Positions 9,201-17,819 of a stretch of DNA of 22,314 nt are shown in pieces. How positions within the stretch are numbered: the stretch's first letter is position 1; each line of letters begins with the position of its first letter. The DNA is taken from the NCBI GenBank assembly GCA_009602725.1, contig WELB01000098.1:246910-269223 (forward strand). Direction: 5' to 3'. Made by a program: the position numbers and the translations under genes. The stretch comes from Spirogloea muscicola (taxonomy: Eukaryota > Streptophyta > Zygnematophyceae > Spirogloeales > Spirogloeaceae). The notes beneath the pieces are model-generated. The model ran no database searches, had not been told where the DNA came from, and worked only from the letters and a program-made list of their open reading frames with translations.

Positions 9201-12200
9201 AGCATGCACATTAGGAAGGCCACCAGCTAGTGCATGCATGCATCCTCATCATAGCTGGTGCACTTACTGAGCCTTCGCCACTGGAGCAGTAAAACCATCT
9301 CTGGAGACCAAAATGGACTGTGACTTCCTGGATCTTTGGCTGCTCAAGTGTGTGTCACAGGTATGTATAAAGCGATACTCAGTGCTGTCCACTTGAATTG
9401 TCCAAGCACAACTGTGTACACATGCATGTTGTGATGAATACTCACATGCAGTTGGGCCTTGCAGTGGACACCACAAAATTCTCAGAGTGTCCCTCTTTTG
9501 ACTCTGAAGGTTCATTGTATGCGGACAGGTCAAAGCCTGGGCCGCAGACTTGAAGGGCTATCAGAACCTCAACGCAGCTGAGCGTTGTTTGCTCGCCTTT
9601 GTCTTGCCGACTGAGGCGTCTGCCTTTGGTGAGTCCAGGCTGTGATGGTCATGCAATCTAAGTGACTGCAATATTCTGGAAACCCAGATCAATTCTTGCT
9701 CTGAGCACAAGACAGGACTTTTTCGTCATCATATGTGCAGTTGTCAAGGAGCTCGAGGATTGGAATGCTGACACCAGCAACATGAGCCCTGCTGAAGGTG
9801 ATCGACGGTTCACTGTTGCATTAAAGGGTGGCACATTGAGCGATCTGGGAGCTGCTGCTGCAACAGGATTCACAGAGGCATCTGATGGAGGAGAAGATCA
9901 TCCCAGTGGGGCTGGGCAACCACAGCAGTATGTAAGCACAAGAGCAGGAGGTCATGGAGCTTACACAGCAGCTCCACAGGACGACGAAGGTGACTGGGAG
10001 ATGGTGGCACTAGCTGGCGAAAGGGGCAGATCAAATGTATCCTCAGGCCTTCAGACCACATCGGCTGTCTTGCCACGATCTCGTTACATGGTGAGCCCCG
10101 TGCTCTGCCATATGCTGCTCCCAGAGCAAGAAGTGCAAAGGCATTGCCTATGAGTACAAGTCAGGTGCATTGTTGCACGCAGTGATGACCTGCAAAGAAG
10201 AAGACCTGTCCGGGTCCTTGACATACCACTTTGTCTGTTGATCTGCAGATGCAAGACATGGTCATGCGACAGCGTGAGTTGCAACAGCTCTTTCGGCCCC
10301 CGGAGCTGACAGAGGAGCTATGCGAGACCTACTATTGGCGAACTCCTCTGTCTCAGACTGGGCCAGACTTGATACCTATCTCGCCCTTTTGGGCAGCCTT
10401 TGCGCGTCACGCTGCACTACAAGATCAAACGCAGAAAACAGCCAGTGTCCCATGGACACCTTTTTTGACAAGCAACCTCACAGATGCCGTTGAAACATTC
10501 ACTGGCTCCATGATGGCCCTTGCAATACTGGACCTTCCATTTGGAGACAGTGCTACTTTGCCAGCTCATCAGGTGAGCAAATCCCGCGATGAGCAGACCA
10601 AGCTGTTGATGCCATAGAGAGCTGGACCTCACCCTTGCCTTGTGGTTGGCGTTTATGACAGGTGAATCTCACAGGAGAAGGGTTTACATTCTTGCCCTCT
10701 TGGCCTGTGGTCTATTATTGCCAGCAGCTGCACGAGATTGTCGCAATTAACGAACAGCTCTCTGGTGCCTCCGGTGTACTTCTTTCTCAGACGCTCATTG
10801 ATCCAGCTAAGCCCGATAAGCTCCTCAAGTGGCAAGGTCCACTGATAAGTGGGAAGCTCTACCACCTGAGGGCTACCGTCAACAACTTAATGTCCTCGTC
10901 AACGTCAATCGTGGTGCTCCTTCAGATTCCTCAGGGAGCAGTACCTGTAGGTGGATCTCACACGATTGTAGAGAGGCATCAGTTGGCACCACTACACATG
11001 GTCAAAGTCGAGATCCGTTTCTACTTTCCACAAGAGGGAAGCTTCACACTGTTCCCTGCGCATGTGTCAAGAGGGTCTGTAAGGGGTGTCCCAGATTCTG
11101 GAGAAGATGGGGAAATAGTGCCAGGAGAACAGACAGGCAAAGCCTGGGAAGGTGAGCTGCTCGCTTTTGCACAGGGCCTCCCCACTAGCCTGCAAGTCGT
11201 TGCTGCAGCTATGAGCGGGAGAGTGGCACTTAGGGATGATGAAGCTTGGACGCACACAAGTCAGCTTGGCACAGAAAATGAGGTACTGGACGCCTTGCGC
11301 ACTGCCAACATCCGCAAGCTTGACTTGACTTCGCTGGCCTGGCGCATGAAGTCATCTGCATTTTTCAAGGACACCATCTCCATCCTGCGTCAAAGGTACA
11401 GCCTTTGTTTTCAGTGACAGTGATGGTAATGGTAATCCATTGACTGCCCTACTTATCAAGTATATCAACCTCTTCAAGATCGATAGACAAGGACGTGAGC
11501 TTCTTACACTTGTATCTGACAGGAAGATGTATTCGCACAAGCTCTGGGCTTACGGTATCCTCCACAAGGACGCTGAGGCCGTAAGGGAATTTGTCGCCCA
11601 CTGCCCACACTTGGTGGCTTCCTGCCGACATCCAGTGTCTGCAGGCACTCTACTGCCACTTCACAGTGGCTCCAGGGGCCGGCATATGCAGGCCTTCTAC
11701 GAGCACCTCGAGTACTCTCCATGGGTCAATGCTCGTGCTCACACTGTTGGCAAGGGGGGCAGGGCAAGTCAACGGCTGAGCAGCTCAGACTTGAGAGCGC
11801 AATATCGCTCATTCCTGGCACTCCTTGTTCGGCTGCCTGCTGGTCCCTCTGGTCCGACAGGTCATCATGCCTTGCAGGCGGCGTACTATTTGCTGCTGCA
11901 GGACCGGGTGGATGACGCTGCCAGACTGTTTTCCAATGTGAGGCATGGAGACCATATTCCCAAGCTACAGGCAGGGTATATGGCAGCATACCTCGACATG
12001 TCCATGGTTGACTCAGAACTTGGCACAGCTGGCCATGTGGCAGAGAAGCACGCGCCCAACTGTCCAGTCAGCAGTTGGCAGCCTTACTTCCAGGAGCTCG
12101 CAGATCAGGTGCAAGCCCTGAGGCAGAGTGAGCTTGATGAGGGTCGAGCCAAAGGAGACATTGTCGTATCAAGAGCTGCACCTCCAGCCATTCTGGAGGT

Positions 12201-13179
12201 GGAAGCTGACAGAGAAGGCAAACTTGTACTTCGATTCCAAGGCATTGCCAGCATACAGGTTGCTCATTCACCTTCGTTTTTCCCTTGTTGTGATAAGCAT
12301 CAGGATTGACGGTCAATCATTCCTTTGCTGAAATATCTGGGTGGTAGAATATTTATCGCCCTCTATTACTGCAATGCAGATGTACAATGGTAGATGCCAA
12401 TCTGCTCTAAGCTTGCCGTGGCATGTGTCCAGGTCTTCCCTCATGCTGTGCATCGATCACTCGAGCACATACTTTGTCAATCTAGTATACTTCGATTGCT
12501 GCTCTATCTGATGCCAGCGACGCACTATGGTGCTTGTAGGTAAATGCATACATCATAGACGAGGAGCTTCTTTTCTCAAAAGACCCATTCCGTGCACGCA
12601 AAGCTGAGCAACCACCTTATGTGGTTCCAAATTGGACACACAACGTTAGTGAAGACAAACACGAGAGCTCTGAGTCCCTGAAGTTTATGAAGTTGGAGCT
12701 TCCACAAATGCTGTCAACTGTGAACGTTTTGTTGGAAGCGCGGGGAGGCGGCTTACAACGCATGCTTTCCAGGTACTGCCCCAACTCTATTCTCGTGCGA
12801 CAAGTCTTTGCTGACTTCCTACTACTGTGTCTGATGCAAGAATTCATTTCTGAGCAGATTCAGGACCCCTCGCATGACCTCGGAGGTCACTGAGAGTCGG
12901 GGTGTACTAACTGTGAGGAAAATCCTGGAAAGCGGGATTGCTGGGCCACCGCTACCAGGTGCTTACGTCAAGGTCTATGCAAGATACAGACAGGATGCTA
13001 ATGGTCAAGGAGCGGGCAGAGTGTCCTTCTACAAGGATGGCTACACAGATCGACTAGGAAAGTTTGACTATGCATCCGTGAGTACTGACGAGCTGATTAA
13101 GGTTGAGAAGCTGGCTATTCTGATCGCTCAACGAGAACTCGGCACGCTTGAAAGAGAGGTCGCTCCTCCTGCGATATGA
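3282..13179 (+). CDS. Giant multi-domain protein, planctomycete-type family (split gene, complete)
   Basis: I do not know a function. Predicted exons are 3282-3415, unresolved pieces to 3902, 4013-4342, 4545-4830, 5005-~5340, 5483-5684, 5812-5957, 6014-6172, 6324-6554, 6673-7366, 7447-7740, 7839-8101, 8226-8808, 8878-9145, 9290-9360, 9529-9628, 9741-10090, 10249-10572, 10662-11395, 11523-12258, 12540-12772 and 12864-13179. From 5483 on, phases join without a stop and sequence continues across every junction. The product is about 2,300-2,400 residues, with no evident signal peptide or membrane span. In order it has: a helical, TPR-like N-terminus (GRIDEAVATLQKMEDAL); helical blocks; beta-rich modules (5483-8101), alpha-2-macroglobulin-like by inference; a YRYVMERR..LPRPRLLLQPW block; helical HELNFYLFCKDQDFF; an acidic low-complexity linker (about 9880-10050); a helical block with ARAHTVGKGG; and a C-terminal KVYARY..YKDGYTD domain. 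This order matches large uncharacterised planctomycete proteins I recall, but I could not search. Start: first in-frame ATG, with G at -3 and +4. Confidence 0.85.
4343..4544 (+). other. Intron of the giant gene (fixes the frame from 4013 to 4830)
   Basis: Donor GTGCGC at 4343 and acceptor GAGCAG ending at 4544. Joining the exons gives IFGG-LSIHGKL in one frame, which continues the family pattern exactly. It shows that this gene uses GTGC-type donors as well as GTGAG and GTAAG. Confidence 0.6.
5958..6013 (+). other. Shortest well-supported intron of the giant gene (56 bp)
   Basis: Donor GTGCAG at 5958 and acceptor TGTCCAG ending at 6013. A tempting GTAAGT at 5977 would leave the downstream exon in the wrong phase. 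The 5958 donor gives AA|G CAC GAA and keeps the frame through HEEVRRMKSM to VVVDLSGNG. Confidence 0.55.
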
Positions 13180-13929
13180 TGCACACGGTATAGGAGCTTC
13201 GAGCCAGTCTTGTGTCCATTTCATATGAAAAGTTGACATTGTCTGACGCACTTGTAGTTGGAAGAGTGTACAAGACTGCATACACTGCCTTACTCCACAA
13301 CAATACAAGCCTGTGTTATAGAAGGCCAGGGACATGCTCAGACACATGCTGAGACAAGGGAGACGACGTTGAATTATGCAAGTTGATGTAATCTAAGCAT
13401 TGCAGAACCTAGGCAGCATACTTAACGGCGGGTACCAGAACAGCACCGACCCATGTAGACAGCAACAGACATCTGGCAGCATGATGAAATTTCTATGGGG
13501 TGGATCCAGCAGAGTCGTAGAGAGGCACAGAAATCAATGAACCGATTCCCTCACGAGAGTCTGCGTGCTGCCCACACAGAGGAACCTCGAGGACAGTCTG
13601 AAAGAAGTAAGGTTGGCAGTAGCAGTCCTTAACAGTGCATGCTGCAGTGCAAAGCAGACCCTTGGCCCACTTGCAAAGTTGCACTTCCATAACAGTGAGG
13701 AGAGTGATGGAAACAAACAATCCGTGTCCCTACATGGGGTTGACATCGGGAACACTGTCCAGGAGTGGAAGAGTCTGACTGCTAGTAGTGAGGGCATTGC
13801 AAGTGAAGCAGGCTATGAGGAGATATGTACATACAAGCATGTATACATGCATACGAGCAACCCTGAGCGGTTGTCGCTACCACACTTTGTCTACACAAGA
13901 ACAGGGGACAGAGACAGCCACTGCTTCTG
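13180..13929. other. Convergent intergenic region between two 3' ends
   Basis: About 750 bp between the stop of the giant gene (+) and the stop of the PX gene (-). It should contain both 3' UTRs. Frames here (for example 13565-14170 plus) overlap the antisense of the PX gene and show no recognisable protein. A 14-bp palindrome GCATGTATACATGC lies at 13837-13850. No clear polyadenylation signal or RNA gene was seen. Confidence 0.5.
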
Positions 13930-16900
13930 TCAAAGCTTCAGGGCTTGCTCCGCAAGCTCGTTCATACTTAAGACTCCCGTCTCCTGGAGCAGTTCCCGCG
14001 AATCTGCCTCTTTTCCAGCCTGGCCCTTGGAACTTGTACGAGAATGTATTCTGCTTGCAAGGGAGGCGATGAAAGAGCCAACTTGCTCTGCTCCGCCAGC
14101 TTGCGCTTGCACTGCAGCTTCAGTGGTGCACGCTGGACACCCTGCTACTGCTCTTCGGCAGCTGGTATGAGCAGGCCGCTTGCAAGTTGAGCAGAGCTCA
14201 ACATCGTCCTTCTGTATTTTCAGCAACTGTCTGTGAGAAGGTGCAGAACATGATGTACGTTGATAGCAGACCCTAGCTTCAACATTGTAGCAAGACTCGT
14301 CCAGTCAGATGGCACACAACTGCAAGCCAATACCATCGCAAAGGAATTGGCCACACACCTGGAATGCGAAAATGAGGGAGTTGGCATAGCAACAAGACGC
14401 TCCAGCAGTACAGAGCTGCCCACCAGTGCGACAGACACTGCACTCAACCTGGATGTGCTTTTGGAGCTTGAGGAAAAGACCGTTCAGGTATCCGGGGAGC
14501 ACTGCACGTCCAAGACAGATATACATCATTATCAGGCACTGTTGCTTAGCCTGTGGCCTATAGAGTTGCTGCTGAGAAAAGCTGAAGCTACTTTTGATCG
14601 AAGCAGAACAGGATGGTGCATCATTGCTGACCTGCAAATGCGCCCCTTGAAAGATCAGCCAGGTCTCTGAGGGCATAGAAGTCACTGTCCTCGAGCAAGT
14701 ATCGACGGGATCCTGTTACCATCTGCAGTTTTGCTCCGACAGAGCACAGCAGCTCAGCTTGAAGGCGTGCCAAACGGCGTCGAAGAGTCCGCATGTGGGC
14801 GAGGATGGGAACGCGGGAATAGAGGTAGGGATTCACAGCGCCCACACAGAGCATTGGCTGCATGCACAAAGAAAGCAGACACTTTGGAACATGTGACATT
14901 TGAACTGGATTCTGCACAGGGATGAGGGATGTGCGCTGGTGAATGGAGTCACAGAACTGCACAATGAAGAAGATGAGCGGCCAGCCTTTCACCAGTGCAA
15001 GTATGTGCTAGACGTGCACGAGTGAACATACTACAGGAGTACACAACTTCTGGTGATGTATGCTGAGATCTGATACCCGGCCAGCCTTCATCACTGAGAC
15101 TGTTTGCTAGGCACATGCGCATCCAGAAAGCTACAATATGATCCAAGTCACTGACCTGCACATAGATGGAGTCAAGGTAAGCCTTGGAGATCAGCGCCAC
15201 AGGTCGGGCCTGGAAATCCCAGTGGTGCAACACCAGAGCAGGAAGGATGGCCACGTCGTCCACATGGCAACTTCTGCAATACAGTTGGCCAGTGTACTCG
15301 CACCATCTGGGGAAGGTGCTGAGCGAGCCACGCCTACCTGCCAGAGCCATTAGCTTCTTTGTCAACCCAGCCGCCTCCAGAGGCCTGAAGAGAGTCACCA
15401 TTTCACATCATCAGATGAATTTGATCAGCTGCATGAGTGGTGTGCCAATGGTGACCCCTCAAGAGACCACTCGAGGAACACATCAAGGTGCACGGAACCC
15501 TTGCCTGGAGCAGCCAGCGCAGGAGTACAGCTGTGCCTGGAGCTGATGTGCCATGGAAGCCCTGCTCCTCTTGTCCACCTCGAGCCTCACCATCTTGCCA
15601 GGCCCCACCTTCAAGCCGTCACCGTAACCGCCATCCTCGTCAACCTCCACCGAGCTTGAGTGAGCCACTGAGAGCTCAGCATCAAAGCTGCTGGCTGACC
15701 TTGACATTGAGCTGGACAATGCTGCCGTGTCTTCGGTGCTCTGCGGCGAAAGGAAGCTCAACAGAGGTGGAGCAGATGACAGCGGAGGCCCGCAAGCGAG
15801 CGTGGCCAATAGGCAGTCTGCCATGAGTCTGGCCCTTCGTTGGGCCACATCTTGGCCACTGCCACCAAAAAGGAGCCGTCCCTCTGGTCGAACCCGCTCC
15901 CATGCAGCTGGCAATAGCACACCTACGCCAGCCGCGAACTGCGAGAGCTGGCTGTCCAGTACCAAGAGCTCTCGAAATCTGCGTTGTACAGTCCACTCGC
16001 CGCCGTCGGTTGAGCTCACCCTGATAACAAACTCCACATGGTCACGCTTGCCGACAGCGCGGTCACCCAGCGACGCACCGCCCTTGACAAGCAGGCACTT
16101 TGCCACATCCACAGCAGTGACGGCCTTGCCCTGCCAATAGTTGCTTCGCAGTGTGGTGTCACCAGCTGAAGGCAGCGGCAACTCCCCATCCAAGGTGCTT
16201 CTTGAAAGTGCCGAGGTGACGAAAGACAGCGAGGGTGTGAGCAGCCCCTGCACTCTGCGCCCTGGTCTCTGCAAGCTCCTGGAGGACGACGGAGGGGCGT
16301 TGACACGAAACCCTGGGGTGTTGAGAAGGACCGTCTCCATGTCCGCCACTGTGTCCACATACTCCTCCCGCATGTTGACCTCCTCCACGTGGCGCGAAAT
16401 CTGAAACGTATCAACGCTGTCATGTAGCATCAGCATCACTGGCTCCTGAGATGAGTACAATCCTTTAAAGTGAAGAGCAGCACAAATCCTCCAACTGTGA
16501 TTGCTCCGAGAATCTACCAGCACAATGCTGTGGTTCTAGAGCACAGCTTACCTCATCAGGGCCAAGAGGCTGGTGGGAAGGCCCAAGAGCAGAGCTGGAT
16601 ATGGTGGCTGCCATGGTGCCATGCGCAGAGCTGGCAAGCTCCCCCTCGAGCTCTTGCACACTGCCACTGCCTGGACTGTCAATCTCAGGCAACGCGACCT
16701 GATCTTGGAGCAGCAGGTTCTGATGTCTCTGCCCCTGGCCCAGCTGGCTCCTTGATTGCTGGAGCAAGTCTAGCTCCAGACCTGATGTCGAGCTCGATTG
16801 TCGAGGATCGCCTGCTGAGGCCGAGCGCATGCGCAGGAAGGTGTCTGACACACTCCTGTCAAGCTCTAGCAGTCGGTTGACCTTGCAGGCCTGCTCGCTA

Positions 16901-17628
16901 AGGCCGTCGGCAGGAGCAGGCTCAAGCCCAGGACCTGCAGGCTGCTCAACGTCACGCTCTGCTGCTGGCCCGAACGAGCGGCCATTTGGCCGAGCCCCTG
17001 GTATCACACGCGGCAAGGCCCCCCGGCGGCCATGAGCACCGCTGAACGAGCGACCTGCAGTGGTGGCTCCCTCAGAAGTGCCAGCCGAAGCTGCAGCCAG
17101 GCGGTGCCCTGTCTTGCCAGGATCATTGCTCCTTCCCAACTCTTCAGCCGGCGGTGTGTCACTGTCAGCCCAGTCAGCGCCATTGGCACCGGCGGCAGCC
17201 TCAGGCATGTCTTCCGCCACGGACTGAGCACCATCACGAGGGTCCTGGCGCTGCGGGCCGCGAGCCCAAGCGGGCGCGGCCGTCGGCAGCAACAGTGGCT
17301 CCCCCAGGTCCTCTTCCCAGGCGAGTGCGTCTTGAAGGTCTCCAGGGCTGGTGCCAAAGCCGTGGCCGGACACCGGAGGGGGCACGGCAGGCCCGAGCTG
17401 GCCAGCCGCGCGGACGGCCTTGCCGATGGACCCCGCATGCGCGCCCGCCGGCGCCGCCGTGGCACTCTCGCCGGGCGAGTCGTCAGCGGAAGGCCCCTGG
17501 CGGCCGTTGGAGCCGTCTAGCTGCGCGCAGGGGCAGGGCCCAGCTCGGAGGCCCGGCTGCGGCGGCTGCCCCGGCGGCTCGCGCTGCGGCGGCACCACGG
17601 GGTTGCCCATGCCCGCGGGCGCGCGCAT
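13930..17628 (-). CDS. PX domain and Rubicon-homology zinc-binding protein (plant-type)
   Basis: Probably a membrane-trafficking protein: PX domains bind phosphoinositides on endosomes, and Rubicon-homology (RH) domains of animal relatives bind Rab7. Predicted exons, read 5' to 3': 17628-16552, 16535-15505, 15384-15156, 14857-14632, 14501-14359 and 14211-13930; about 995 residues. Residues 1-~360 are Pro/Gly/Ala/Ser/Gln-rich and probably disordered. The PX domain lies at about 520-640 with the basic RRF motif (VQRRFRELLVLDSQL). The RH domain spans about 690-995 with zinc-ligand clusters CAGC, CEYTGQLYCRSCH, CSVC, CSTC..H..C and CPAC, plus PMLCVGAVNPYLYSRVP and SRRYLLEDSDFYALRDL, close to land-plant PX-RH proteins as I recall them. 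Junctions from 16535 onward keep phase. A frame change near 16536-16551 is unresolved. Start: ATG 17628; ATG 17610 (MGNP) is an alternative. It is divergent from WDR4. Confidence 0.88.
15385..15504 (-). other. GC-AG intron in the PX-RH gene
   Basis: On the minus strand the exon ends TGCTCCAG at 15505 and the intron begins GCAAGG. The acceptor CTCTTCAG ends at 15385. Splicing here joins CAGCS to RPLEAAG in one frame, while reading through stops soon after (CSRQGFRAP). No GT donor in the neighbourhood gives the required phase. GCAAGG is the usual context of the minor GC-AG class. Confidence 0.6.
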
Positions 17629-17819
17629 CTATCGCGCGGCCATGCAAGCGCGGGGCCGGGGCTGGGGCCAAGCGCCGCGGCCGTCGTCGAGACGTCGAGG
17701 CGGTGGTGGGTGGCCGGTGGGGCGCTTCCACAAGCCCTGAGGAATTGAAACCCTACCCCTCAACCCTAACCCTAGCCCTAACCCCTTAAGCCCCGAACCC
17801 CGAAGCGGAACCCTATTCT
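17629..17819. promoter_or_regulatory. Bidirectional promoter gap with telo-box and telomere-like repeats
   Basis: About 190 bp separate the start of the PX-RH gene (-) from the putative start of WDR4 (+). The WDR4-proximal part holds AAACCCTA at 17748-17755, identical to the plant telo-box, and degenerate CCCTAA units at 17762-17785. In plants telo-boxes are frequent in promoters of translation and ribosome-biogenesis genes, which would suit a tRNA-modification gene. The rest is GC-rich and may include the 5' UTRs. Promoter function is inferred from position and motif. Confidence 0.5.

Noticed and set aside
13837-13850. Palindrome GCATGTATACATGC as a regulatory site
   Set aside because: Fourteen-bp AT-rich palindromes of alternating type occur by chance, and it lies between two gene 3' ends with no supporting context.
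13565-14170. A 201-codon plus-strand frame
   Set aside because: It overlaps the antisense of the well-supported last exon of the PX-RH gene and has no recognisable domain.
14949-15401. Separate small zinc-finger gene
   Set aside because: It joins in phase, through a GC-AG intron upstream and a GT-AG intron downstream, to the PX-RH gene, so it is one exon of that gene.
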